A DNA stretch of 64,000 bases from Pseudomonas sp. ADAK13 (lineage in GTDB: Bacteria; Pseudomonadota; Gammaproteobacteria; Pseudomonadales; Pseudomonadaceae), in the NCBI RefSeq assembly GCF_012935715.1, contig NZ_CP052860.1, positions 4,650,001 through 4,714,000 of the forward strand, written 5' to 3'. Position numbers and translations under genes: made by a program. The notes below the pieces were generated by a model that saw only the letters and a list, made by a program, of their open reading frames with translations, had not been told where the DNA came from and ran no database searches. Positions 47,226 through 55,916 of this stretch are shown here, in pieces (position 1 is the first letter of the stretch; each line of letters starts with the position of its first letter).

Positions 47226-49664
47226 TCAGAAGGCGTACGTCACGCCGGTGTACCAGTAGCCACCGGTGGTGCCGTAAGGCGAAAAAGTGCCGTACGGGAA
47301 GCCGCCGGAGCTGCTCACCAGGTCGGTGCGTTTCGGGTACTTGTTGAACAGGTTGTTGGCGCCGGCATTCAGGGTCACGGCCTTGGTCAGGTGGTAGTCG
47401 ATGTTCAGGTCGGTGATCCAGGTCGGTGCGAAGTTACGGTCGTAAATCTCGGCGGTGCCGTACTCGGTGTACGAGCCGTAGCGGGTCAGGTTGAGGCTGG
47501 TTTCAACTTTGTCGTAGGTCCAGGTGGTGCCCAGCAGCAGTTTGGATTGCGGCAGGCCGTACTTGAGGTTGCCCTGGCGCTGACGGTCGTAGCCACCGTC
47601 CGGGCCGAGGGCCTGGGCGGCCACGGCCGAGGCGTGGATCGAGTCGATCTGGGTGGTGTTCCAGTTGAACCCGGCGCTGTATTTCAGGCTGCCATAGGCA
47701 CCGATGTCCTGGCGGTAGTCGCCCACCAGGTCGACGCCACGGGTGGTGGTGTCGAGGGCGTTGGTGAAGTAGGTGACTGCCTGGTTCGGGTTGAGGCCGG
47801 CGGCCGCGAGGATCGCGCTGATCTGTGGGGTGCCGCCGAGGTAGCCGGTCTGGGCGATGCGGTCCTTGATCACGATCTGGTAGGCATCCAGGGTGATGTT
47901 GGTGTTGTCGGTGGGTTGCAGGGTCAGCCCGACGCTGTAGTTGGTCGACTTTTCCGGCTTGAGGGTGGTCGCACCCAACGCCTTGGCCACGTCGGAATTC
48001 ACCGCCACGTTGCGGTAGTCGAACAGCTGGCCGTTGACGCTGGTTTGCGAGGTGGAGCTGTAGATCTGCTGGGCCAGGGACGGCGCACGGAACCCGGTAC
48101 TGAAGGTACCGCGCACGGCCAGGATCGGCGTCAGCTGGTAGCGGGTGGAGATCTTGCCGTTGGTGGTGGTGCCCGAGCCATCGTTGTAGTGCTCGTAGCG
48201 TCCGGCCAGGTCCACGTGCCATTTGTCCGTGAAGTCCTGGCCGACTTCGCCGTAGCCCGCGAGGCTGATGCGGCTTTTTTCGGCAGCGTCGGCCGGGGTG
48301 GTGCCCGCACCGGAAATGGTCCCGGGTGGAATAATCGCGCCGTTGGCGCCGGTGTCGAACGGCCCGCTGGCGTAGGAGGCGAGGTCACCCTTGCCGATCT
48401 TGTAATCTTCGTAGCGCTGTTCCAGGCCCCAGGAAATCTGCGTTGGCTTGTACAGGCCGAGGTCGAAAGCGCGGGTCAGGTCGAGGTTGTTGGTCCACTG
48501 GCTGAAGGTTTTCACGCCGGTGTCTACCGAGGTCGGCGAGGTCGGGCCGTAGCTCAGGTTATAGGTGTCGGTGAGGGTGGCCCGGGCATGGTCCTGGCCG
48601 TAGGTGCTCGACAGGTCATAGTCCCAGCCGGCCGCCTGGCCCTTGCCGCCGAATGCCACCTGGAAGTCGTCTTCGATGAAGCGCAGGTTGTCTTCGATAC
48701 CTTCCGGGTACGGCGTCTGGATGCCGTTGAAACTGCCCGGCTGGTGGAAGGCCAGGGGCTTTTCCGAGTTGCGGTGGGTGTAGGTCGAGAACGAGTACAG
48801 GGTCAGCGCGTCAGCGACCGGCAGTTCGGCGTTGTAGCCCAGGCTGAAGTTCTTCGCCTCGGGCAGGCCGGTGCCGTAGTAGGTGTGGCGTTGGCTGGTG
48901 TTGCCGGCACTGTCGGTGTAGGGCGCAGCGTCGGAACGGTCCGAAACGTTCTGTTTTTTCACGTCCAGGGCAAGGTTGATGAAACCGTCGTTGGGCAGGG
49001 CCAGGCCGACGTTGCCGGTCTGGCGCACGGTTTCGCCGTCGCCGTTTTCATAGTTCTGGCCGTAAGTGGTGGACAAGCTGCCGCCGTGGTCGGTCTGCTT
49101 GAGCACGATGTTGATTACGCCGCCGATGGCGTCCGAGCCATATTGCGCCGAGGCCCCGTCACGCAGGACTTCGATGTGATCCACCAGGGCGGTGGGGATC
49201 ATGTCCAGGTCCACCGGTTGTGAGCCGGAGTTGAGGGAGGTGGCGTTGTTCAACAGCGCGCTGTTGTGGCGGCGCTTGCCGTTGACCAACACCAGCACCT
49301 GGTCACCATTCAGGCCGCGCAGGCTGATGGGGCGCACGATCGAGGTCGAACCGAAGCCCGACGAGGCCGGCTGGTTGAGCGACGGCAGCACCTTGCTCAG
49401 GGCGCGGGTCAGATCGCCCTGGCCGGTGGCGAGCAACTGCTTGGAGGAAATCACATCCACCGGCGCCGGGCTCTCGGCCAGGGTGCGCGCCTGGCCACGG
49501 TTGCCGATCACCACGACGGTGTCCAGCGGGTTGTCGCTGGCCGGGGCATCGGCGGCGAGGGTCAGGCTGCTGTAACTGGCGGCCTCGCACACGGCGAGGA
49601 ACAACAGGGTATGGGCGAAGGCCTTGCCGGGTTGGCGGCGGCCTGCGACGCGTGATGGATTCAT
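47226..49664 (-). CDS. TonB-dependent outer-membrane receptor
   Basis: An 812-residue receptor. Signal sequence (THTLLFLAVCEAASYSSLTLAA in approximate form), then TonB-box-like DTVVVIGNRG and plug domain 'LNGDQVLVLVNGKRRHNSALLN', 'LRDGASAQYGSDAIGGVINIVLK' (in part). The barrel ends with the terminal aromatic GVTYAF. ATG 49664 is chosen over GTG 49676, which would sit too close to GGAG. It is the first gene of a seven-gene operon of monooxygenases, so its ligand is probably an organosulfur compound rather than iron. Driven by a sigma-54 promoter at 49763-49748. Confidence 0.9.
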   Translation of the reverse strand: MNPSRVAGRRQPGKAFAHTLLFLAVCEAASYSSLTLAADAPASDNPLDTVVVIGNRGQARTLAESPAPVDVISSKQLLATGQGDLTRALSKVLPSLNQPASSGFGSTSIVRPISLRGLNGDQVLVLVNGKRRHNSALLNNATSLNSGSQPVDLDMIPTALVDHIEVLRDGASAQYGSDAIGGVINIVLKQTDHGGSLSTTYGQNYENGDGETVRQTGNVGLALPNDGFINLALDVKKQNVSDRSDAAPYTDSAGNTSQRHTYYGTGLPEAKNFSLGYNAELPVADALTLYSFSTYTHRNSEKPLAFHQPGSFNGIQTPYPEGIEDNLRFIEDDFQVAFGGKGQAAGWDYDLSSTYGQDHARATLTDTYNLSYGPTSPTSVDTGVKTFSQWTNNLDLTRAFDLGLYKPTQISWGLEQRYEDYKIGKGDLASYASGPFDTGANGAIIPPGTISGAGTTPADAAEKSRISLAGYGEVGQDFTDKWHVDLAGRYEHYNDGSGTTTNGKISTRYQLTPILAVRGTFSTGFRAPSLAQQIYSSTSQTSVNGQLFDYRNVAVNSDVAKALGATTLKPEKSTNYSVGLTLQPTDNTNITLDAYQIVIKDRIAQTGYLGGTPQISAILAAAGLNPNQAVTYFTNALDTTTRGVDLVGDYRQDIGAYGSLKYSAGFNWNTTQIDSIHASAVAAQALGPDGGYDRQRQGNLKYGLPQSKLLLGTTWTYDKVETSLNLTRYGSYTEYGTAEIYDRNFAPTWITDLNIDYHLTKAVTLNAGANNLFNKYPKRTDLVSSSGGFPYGTFSPYGTTGGYWYTGVTYAF

Positions 49665-49747
49665 GATGTGCAACACTCCAGTGTGGTTAGGCGACGAGCC
49701 TTGTTCGAGGGCGGCTTGTTGAGTTCAAGCTCTGGTGGAGGCAGGAG

Positions 49748-49763
49748 AGCAAAGGCTGTGCCA
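49748..49763 (-). promoter_or_regulatory. Sigma-54 promoter of the TonB receptor/monooxygenase operon
   Basis: On the minus strand TGGCACAGCCTTTGCT: GG, 10 bases, GC, with TTTGC at -12. The start site is expected near 49737, 73 nt before the ATG. Confidence 0.8.
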
Positions 49764-49915
49764 TCGCTGAAAAGTCTTGGATTACAAGGGGTTGTTGGCG
49801 GGGCGGGGCGGTGGGTGGTGTTTTTCTAACAGGCGGGAGGGCAGGGTGTTGGTTTTTGTGCAGGGGATTTTTCTGCGAAGCTGCCCGCGTACGCTGGGGC
49901 GGGGAAACACCTCCT

Positions 49916-49931
49916 TGGCACACCCCTTGCT
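49916..49931 (+). promoter_or_regulatory. Sigma-54 promoter of the P1-family peptidase gene
   Basis: TGGCACACCCCTTGCT, a near-perfect match: GG at 49917-49918 and GC at 49929-49930, 10 bases between. Expected start near 49942, 29 nt before the ATG. Between this promoter and the divergent one (49764-49915) are about 150 bp of G-rich DNA that should hold shared activator sites; I see no clear palindrome there. Confidence 0.82.
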
Positions 49932-49970
49932 CTCCCTACGCCATACCTAAACCCAAGGAAGCTTTTCTGT

Positions 49971-50963
49971 ATGCCTAGACCCGGCCCGCGCAACGCCCTC
50001 ACTGATATTCCCGGCCTGGAGGTTGGCCACGCCACAGACCTGCACGCCGACACCGGCGTCACGGTGATCCGCCCGGATGGTTTCTGGACTGCCAGTATCG
50101 ACATTCGCGGTGGCGGCCCTGGCGGTCGCGAAACAGCGGCGCTGGAGCCCGAGAACATGGTCGGCCAGCTTCACGCCCTGGTGTTTGCCGGTGGCTCGGT
50201 GTTTGGCCTGGGGGCCGCCGACGCGGTGGCGGCGAAATTGTCCCAGGACCAGGTGGGGTTGCATTTGAAGCCGGGTGCACCGGCGATTCCTATCGTGCCG
50301 GCGGCGGTGTTGCATGACCTGGCCAACGGTGGCGACAAGGATTGGGGCCTGGAGCCGCCGTATCGGCGGTTGGGGTTTGAGGCGCTGGCCAATGCCGGGC
50401 CGGACTTTGAACTGGGCTCGGTCGGGGCCGGGCGTGGGGCCATGGCCGGGGTGTTGAAAGGTGGGCTGGGTACGGCGTCCCTGGATTTAGGGGATGGCCT
50501 GGTGGTTGCCGCCTTGGTGGTGGCGAACCCGATTGGGTCGGTGTACATGCCCGATGGCGAGACGTTCTGGGCCTGGCCGTGGGAGGTGGCGGGGGAGTTT
50601 GGCGGGGCGCGGCCGGTGACACCGATGGACTGCAGTGACCCGATGCCGGAGTTGTCGCGGCTGGATTCCATGGGGCGTTTGCAAGCGGGGGCCAACACCA
50701 CGTTGGTGGTGGTGGCAAGTACGGCGCGGTTGACGGTGGCGGAGTGTAAGCGGGTGGCGATCATGGCTCAGGACGGGATTGCCCGGGCGGTGCGGCCGGC
50801 GCATTTGCCGTTTGATGGGGATACGGTGTTTGCGTTGGCCTCCGGGGCGGTGGAGTTGACGGATGGGCCGCGGCGGCAGGTGGAGATTGGGCGGATTGGG
50901 TCGGCGGCGGCTGACTGCGTGGCTCGGTCGATTGCCCGGGGGGTGTTTGCTGCGCGGGCTTAG
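49971..50963 (+). CDS. P1-family peptidase / DmpA-like aminopeptidase (S58)
   Basis: A 330-residue N-terminal-nucleophile hydrolase precursor. 'NALTDIPGLEVGHATD' opens the family fold; 'VFAGGSVFGLGAADAV' and GSVGAGRGAMAGVLKGGLGTAS (in part) follow. The self-cleavage site is expected in GANTTLVVVAS, before Thr243, which would become the nucleophile of the small chain. The family includes D-/beta-aminopeptidases and nylon-oligomer hydrolases. AAGGAAG lies upstream. Sigma-54 driven and divergent from the TonB operon. The last 450 bp are very G/T-rich. Confidence 0.87.
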   Translation: MPRPGPRNALTDIPGLEVGHATDLHADTGVTVIRPDGFWTASIDIRGGGPGGRETAALEPENMVGQLHALVFAGGSVFGLGAADAVAAKLSQDQVGLHLKPGAPAIPIVPAAVLHDLANGGDKDWGLEPPYRRLGFEALANAGPDFELGSVGAGRGAMAGVLKGGLGTASLDLGDGLVVAALVVANPIGSVYMPDGETFWAWPWEVAGEFGGARPVTPMDCSDPMPELSRLDSMGRLQAGANTTLVVVASTARLTVAECKRVAIMAQDGIARAVRPAHLPFDGDTVFALASGAVELTDGPRRQVEIGRIGSAAADCVARSIARGVFAARA

Positions 50964-50970
50964 GTTGGGG

Positions 50971-51786
50971 TGTATATCCGTTGTTTTTGTTATGGCCACT
51001 TAGGGTTTCGCTCTTACAGCGACTCACTTTGGAAAAGCCCCAAAGTAAGCAAAGGGCTCTGCCCCGCCTGTCGGCACCTCGCCTAGGCTCGGTGTTCCCT
51101 CACTCCGGCGATGCTCCGCGGGCCGCCGCGATGGGCCATCCTTGGCCCAGCGCGGCTAAACCGGCGTCCTGCCGGTTTACCCGCTCCGCACCACCTGCGT
51201 TCGGCCTCGGGCTTATTGGGGCAGTCAGATCAAGATCAAAAGCAAGAGCACAGCGGCCTACAGGCCGGCTTGAGTGGTAGAAGCCAGAGCCAAAGCGAAA
51301 ACCAAATCTGAAACGGATGCAGCTCTGCTTTTCTGTGGGAGCTGGCTTGCCTGCGATGCAGACAACTCGGTCTCTCAGGTGCACCGAGGCGAGGCCATCG
51401 CAGGCAAGCCAGCTCCCACATTTGACCGTGGCCGCTGTAGATTTTGATCTTGATGTTGCCTTTGCTTCACACCACTCAAGCCGGCCTGTAGGCCGCTGTG
51501 CTGTTGATCTGCTTTTGATCTTGATCTTAGGCGCCCCGTTAAACCACGCTGGCCGAACGCAGGTAGTACGGAGCGGGTAAACCGGCAGGACGCCGGTTTA
51601 GCCGCGACGGGGCAGGGACGCCCCGTCGCGGCGGCCCGCGGAGTAGTACCGGAGAGAGGGCACACCGAGCATTAGCGAGGTGCCGAGTGGTGGGGCAAGA
51701 GCCTTTTGGTTACTTTTGGGCTCTTTTCAAAAGTGACCCGCTGTAAGAGCGGAACCCATAGCAGCCGTTACCTAAATAACGGATAT
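50971..51786. repeat. Long REPIN-centred inverted repeat, copy E
   Basis: Left end GTATATCCGTTGTTTTTG, 87-bp REPIN at 51334-51420, right end CCTAAATAACGGATAT. Left arm about 363 bp, right arm 366 bp. The right terminus supplies the last four codons and stop of the convergent TTC38-like gene (51772). Left block is the GGCC form, right block the CGACGGGGC form. Confidence 0.9.
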
Positions 51787-53124
51787 CCCCCCAATCCGCG
51801 CCCGCGCCAGCAGCGCCTGCTCAGGCAACCCCAAAGCCTCATACACCCCCACCAAAGCCCGATTCGTCGGCACATCCAGCCCGTCATACCGCCGGCGCAA
51901 TTCCAGCGTCTGCTGCGCCCCGAGCCAATCCCCAACCCGCAACCGCGCATCCAGCTCCACCTGCGCAAACAAATCCCGCTGGGCATGACTCCCGCCAATC
52001 TCGTTCAAGCGCGGCAGCGCAATCCCCAACTGCTCCAGCGCCCGCTGAGCATCCCCCCGCGCATGGGCCAACAACCCCTCAGCCAGCGGCAACGTCACTT
52101 CCCCCCACACCGGCCGCCCATCAAGGCTGTGCCGCCGCAACGCTGCCAGCAACTGATCCGCCTCTGGCTTGCCGGCCCGGGCCAGCCCATACAGATACTG
52201 CACACTCAAAAACGGCTGCACCGCATCCCCGACCCGGCGCTGCAGGTAAGGCGCCAACGCCTGCCAGCGCTCACCCACATCAATCCCGGCGAACTCCAGC
52301 CGCGCCAGCAACGACACCGCGCCCACCTGGTCCTGGGAGTACTCCGGCAAGATCCCCCACACATGTCGGTCATAAATTTCCAGCACCCGCTGATCCTTGC
52401 CACGCGCCAGATAAAACAACGCGAGGTGCCACCAATTGTGGGTGTACATAAACGAGTTCAACCCGTCCCAGTGGTGTTTCACCTCCTCCAGAAACACGAT
52501 GCCTTCCTCGATGCGCCCCTGGGTCAGCATCACATGGGCCAGCGCGTGATGAGCCCACGGCTCGGACGCCTGCAACCGCAAGGCCTCCCGTGCGCTGGCT
52601 TCGGCTTCTTCCAGCAAATGACACTGCTCATAAGCAAACGCCAGCAACCCGTGACTGTGGGCGATGTCCGGCGCACCCGTCGTGGCCTTCAACCCGATCC
52701 GCAGCAGCGCCGGCCAATTGCCCCGGTTGAATTCCAGGTACTGGTTGAGCTTGGCCGCAAACAGGTCCCGGGGGTAAAGGTCCAGCAGGTGTTCACTGAG
52801 GCGTAGCACCTCGTCCAGCTCATCGTTGATCCAGGCCTGCAACAGCTTCAGATACAGCTGCGCCCGGGGATGCCGAGCATTCACCGCCGCCGCCCGCTGG
52901 CGGTATTTCTCGGCCAGCGCAGGGCCTTCGGGCGACTCGATAAACATCAGCAGCAAACCGGCAAACCCGTTGGCCAGGGCTGAATCGGGGTCGGCATCGG
53001 CCGCTGCCAGAATGCCCTCGGCGCGGGGCTGATAGCCGAGGAAGCCGCCGATGAAATCATCCAGGCCCTGGCGGGTGGCGGGGTTGAGGGTGTCGATGGG
53101 GTTGCCCAGGTAATCCAGTGACAT
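51772..53124 (-). CDS. TTC38-like tetratricopeptide repeat protein
   Basis: A 450-residue alpha-helical repeat protein. 'AHSHGLLAFAYEQCHLLEEAEASAREAL', 'WAHHALAHVMLTQGRIEEGIVFLEEVKHHW' (in part), 'MYTHNWWHLALFYLARGK' match the TTC38 family, whose function is unknown. The start at 53124 is supported by the sigma-54 promoter at 53176-53161, which would leave a 26-nt leader; a longer frame from 53214 would start upstream of the promoter. The final residues SVI and stop come from the terminal sequence of repeat copy E, so the native C-terminus has been replaced. Confidence 0.83.
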   Translation of the reverse strand: MSLDYLGNPIDTLNPATRQGLDDFIGGFLGYQPRAEGILAAADADPDSALANGFAGLLLMFIESPEGPALAEKYRQRAAAVNARHPRAQLYLKLLQAWINDELDEVLRLSEHLLDLYPRDLFAAKLNQYLEFNRGNWPALLRIGLKATTGAPDIAHSHGLLAFAYEQCHLLEEAEASAREALRLQASEPWAHHALAHVMLTQGRIEEGIVFLEEVKHHWDGLNSFMYTHNWWHLALFYLARGKDQRVLEIYDRHVWGILPEYSQDQVGAVSLLARLEFAGIDVGERWQALAPYLQRRVGDAVQPFLSVQYLYGLARAGKPEADQLLAALRRHSLDGRPVWGEVTLPLAEGLLAHARGDAQRALEQLGIALPRLNEIGGSHAQRDLFAQVELDARLRVGDWLGAQQTLELRRRYDGLDVPTNRALVGVYEALGLPEQALLARARIGGISVI

Positions 53125-53160
53125 GCGCTTCAAACTCAGTGGTTCAGATGACGTAACAAG

Positions 53161-53176
53161 GGCAAACCTTGTGCCA
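53161..53176 (-). promoter_or_regulatory. Sigma-54 promoter of the TTC38-like gene
   Basis: On the minus strand TGGCACAAGGTTTGCC: GG (complement of 53174-53175), 10 bases, GC (complement of 53162-53163). Expected start near 53150. Confidence 0.78.
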
Positions 53177-53308
53177 GCCGGCATAGCCTCGTGTTTGCTG
53201 CAAATGGGCCACAAGCCGCTGTTGCTTTTTCCACACTCGCCCCGGCCACTGTGGTTTTTTCATCACTGCCATGGCCCATGACGCCCGCAAACGTGGCCCG
53301 TCGTGCCA

Positions 53309-53324
53309 TGGCACAGCCCTTGCT
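53309..53324 (+). promoter_or_regulatory. Sigma-54 promoter of the dipeptide/oligopeptide importer operon
   Basis: TGGCACAGCCCTTGCT: GG at 53310-53311, GC at 53322-53323, 10 bases between. Expected start near 53335, 24 nt before the ATG. The 130 bp between this and the divergent promoter hold GGGCCAC/GTGGCCC motifs (near 53206 and 53293) that could be activator sites. Confidence 0.82.
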
Positions 53325-53358
53325 AAATCCCTGACAAAACCTTAGTCAAGGAGTCTCC

Positions 53359-54942
53359 ATGCGCCCTTTATCTTTTCGCCGCGTCCTCTCATACCTGGGA
53401 CTTGGCGCCGTGCTGCTGGCCGGCACCGCTCAGGCGCAACCCCATGACGGCGGCGTGCTGAACCTGGTGGCCCAACCCGAACCGCCGTCGCTGATGCACG
53501 GTGTGGTCAGCCACGTGTCCACCCAGTACGTCAGCGGCAAGATCCTCCAGGGCCTGCTGACTTTTGACACTGACCTTAAGCCCAAGCCGGTATTGGCCAA
53601 GGCCTGGACTGTTTCCCCCGATGGCCTGACCTACACCTTCGATTTGCAGGACAACGTGCGCTGGCATGACGGCCATGCCTTCACCGCCGATGACGTGGTG
53701 TTCAGCTTCCAGACCTTCTACCCCGAAGTGGACAAGCGCCTGGGCGGGGTCTTCACCGAGTACGTCGACAGCATCACCGCCAAGGGCCCGCTGCAAGTGG
53801 TCTTCCAGCTCAAGAAACCCTTTGCGCCGCTGCTCTCGGCCCTGGGCAGCGGGCTACGGCCTGTGGTGCCCAAGCACCTCTACGAGAACACCGATTTTCG
53901 CAACAACCCCTACAACCTCAAGCCCGTCGGCACTGGCCCGTTCGTGTTTGTGGAATGGAAGCGCGGCGCCTATATCAAGCTGGCCAAGAACCCTGACTAC
54001 TGGAAAAAAGGCCTGCCCCACCTGGACGGCATCATCTTCCACGTGATCCCGGACGGCTCGTCCCGTGCGGCCGCCTTCGAGCGCAACGACGTGCAAGTGC
54101 TGCGCAGCGGTGATGCCGATTATTCCGACCTCAAGCGCCTGACCGCCTTGCCGGACGTGCAGTCCTCCGAAAAAGGCTGGGAGCTGTACTCCGGCCTGGC
54201 CTTCCTGCAGATCAACACGCGCAAGCCGCCGCTGAACAACCCCAAGGTGCGCCAGGCGATTCTGTACGCACTGAACCGCCAGTTCATCGTCGACAACATC
54301 TTCTTCGGCTCGGGCAAGGTTGCCTCCGGCCAGTTCGTGTCCACTTCGCCGTACCACGACCCGCAATTGCCGCAGTACACCTATGACGTGAAAAAGGCCA
54401 AGGCGCTGATTGCCGAATCCGGCGTGGACGTGGGCGCGGTGCGGATTCGCCTGCTGAACGGCGAGAAGGGCGGCGCCTGGGAGCGCCTGGCCGAGTACAC
54501 CAAGCAAGCCCTGCAACCCCTGGGTTTCAAGGTGCAAGTGGTGACGTCTGATGCGGCCACCTGGTTCCAGCGCGTCAGCGACTGGGATTTCGACCTGACC
54601 TACAACTTCATCTTCCAGATCGGCGACCCGTACCTGACCAACGCCTACCTGTACCGCTCCGACTACATCCTCAAGACTTCGCCGTTTGCCAACGTCAGCG
54701 GCTACAACAGCCCCGAAGCCGATGCGCTATGGACCAAGGTCGCCAACACCCCGGAAGGCCCGGAGCGCACCCAGCTCTATAGCCAGCTGGAGAACGTGCT
54801 GAACACCGACCTGCCGATCGCGCCGATCTTCGAAATGCGCTACCCGACCCTGTTCCACAAAGAGGTGAAGAACCTGCTGCAGACCGCCACCAGCCTTAAC
54901 GAAGACTACGAAAGCGTCTACCTCGACGCACCTGCGCCATGA
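53359..54942 (+). CDS. ABC transporter substrate-binding protein, family 5 (dipeptide/oligopeptide type)
   Basis: A 527-residue periplasmic protein with signal peptide (VLSYLGLGAVLLAGTAQA). 'GLTYTFDLQDNVRWHDGHAFTADDVVFSF' (in part) is the SBP_bac_5 signature, and 'GTGPFVFVEWKRGAYIKLAKNPDYWKKG' (in part) follows. AAGGAG precedes the ATG. Start of a four-gene importer operon with 4-bp overlaps; the ligand may be a peptide or a peptide-like sulfur compound, given the sigma-54 context. Confidence 0.88.
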   Translation: MRPLSFRRVLSYLGLGAVLLAGTAQAQPHDGGVLNLVAQPEPPSLMHGVVSHVSTQYVSGKILQGLLTFDTDLKPKPVLAKAWTVSPDGLTYTFDLQDNVRWHDGHAFTADDVVFSFQTFYPEVDKRLGGVFTEYVDSITAKGPLQVVFQLKKPFAPLLSALGSGLRPVVPKHLYENTDFRNNPYNLKPVGTGPFVFVEWKRGAYIKLAKNPDYWKKGLPHLDGIIFHVIPDGSSRAAAFERNDVQVLRSGDADYSDLKRLTALPDVQSSEKGWELYSGLAFLQINTRKPPLNNPKVRQAILYALNRQFIVDNIFFGSGKVASGQFVSTSPYHDPQLPQYTYDVKKAKALIAESGVDVGAVRIRLLNGEKGGAWERLAEYTKQALQPLGFKVQVVTSDAATWFQRVSDWDFDLTYNFIFQIGDPYLTNAYLYRSDYILKTSPFANVSGYNSPEADALWTKVANTPEGPERTQLYSQLENVLNTDLPIAPIFEMRYPTLFHKEVKNLLQTATSLNEDYESVYLDAPAP

Positions 54943-55916
54943 ACGGGCTGCTGTATGTCAGCGGCCGCCTGCTCAAGGCGCTGTTGATGATTGTGGCGGT
55001 GCTGGTGCTGGGCTTTTTGCTGATCCGCCTGGCGCCGGGTGACCCGGCGCTGCTGTTGGCCGGCGAGGCGGGGGTGGACGATGTGCAGTTCATCGAACAC
55101 CTGCGCCAGACCATGGGCCTGGACAAGCCGTTGCTCCAGCAGTTGCTGATCTACCTGGGCAACATCGCCCATCTGGACCTGGGCTATTCCTATCGCAACC
55201 AGACCTCGGTGTGGTCGCTGATTGCCGAGCGTTTGCCGGCGACCTTGGCCCTGATGGGGTCGGCATTCTTGCTGTCGTCGGTGCTCGGCGTCACCCTCGG
55301 CACCTTGGCCGCGCGGGCCCGGCAGAAGCGTCACTGGCTGGACGGTGTGATCTCCCACGGCGCGTTGCTGCTGTATGCGATGCCGCCGTTCTGGCTGGCG
55401 ATGCTGTTGATCCTGCTGTTCTCCGTCAGCCTGGATTGGCTGCCGGCGTTCGGCATGGAAACGGTGGCGCAGGACTTCTCCCTGGTGGACCGTTTAAAGC
55501 ACCTGTTGCTGCCGTGCGTGTCGTTGAGCGTGCTGTTTCTCGCCTTGTACATCCACCTGACCCGCGCCGCCGTGCTCGACGCGCTCGGCCAGGAATACGT
55601 GCGCACCGCCCATGCCAAGGGCCTGCATCCACGGCGGATTCTCTACGTGCACGTATTGCGCAATGCGCTGTTGCCGGTGGTGACTTTTGCCGGTTTGCAA
55701 TTGGGCCAACTGGCCAGCGGCGCGTTGCTGGTGGAGGTGGTGTATTCCTGGCCGGGGATTGGCCGCTTGATGTACGACTCCTTGGCCCAGCGTGACTACG
55801 GCGTGTTGATGGGCGGTTTTCTGGTGATCTCGATCCTGGTGGTGGGTTTTAACGTGTTGACCGATGTGATCTGTCGTTTTCTCGACCCGCGTATCGGTGC
55901 AGGAGTGCAAGGCTGA
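54939..55916 (+). CDS. Dipeptide-type ABC permease, DppB-like
   Basis: A 325-residue permease with six hydrophobic segments. 'VLGFLLIRLAPGDPALLLAGE' (in part) and 'QEYVRTAHAKGLHPRRILYVHVLRNALLPV' (in part, the EAA-like loop) are DppB/OppB signatures. Start overlaps the binding-protein stop (ATGA). Confidence 0.9.
   Translation: MNGLLYVSGRLLKALLMIVAVLVLGFLLIRLAPGDPALLLAGEAGVDDVQFIEHLRQTMGLDKPLLQQLLIYLGNIAHLDLGYSYRNQTSVWSLIAERLPATLALMGSAFLLSSVLGVTLGTLAARARQKRHWLDGVISHGALLLYAMPPFWLAMLLILLFSVSLDWLPAFGMETVAQDFSLVDRLKHLLLPCVSLSVLFLALYIHLTRAAVLDALGQEYVRTAHAKGLHPRRILYVHVLRNALLPVVTFAGLQLGQLASGALLVEVVYSWPGIGRLMYDSLAQRDYGVLMGGFLVISILVVGFNVLTDVICRFLDPRIGAGVQG

Noticed and set aside
47166..49223. 685-codon plus-strand open frame over the TonB receptor
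   Set aside because: Valine/glycine-rich shadow frame antisense to a complete receptor gene.
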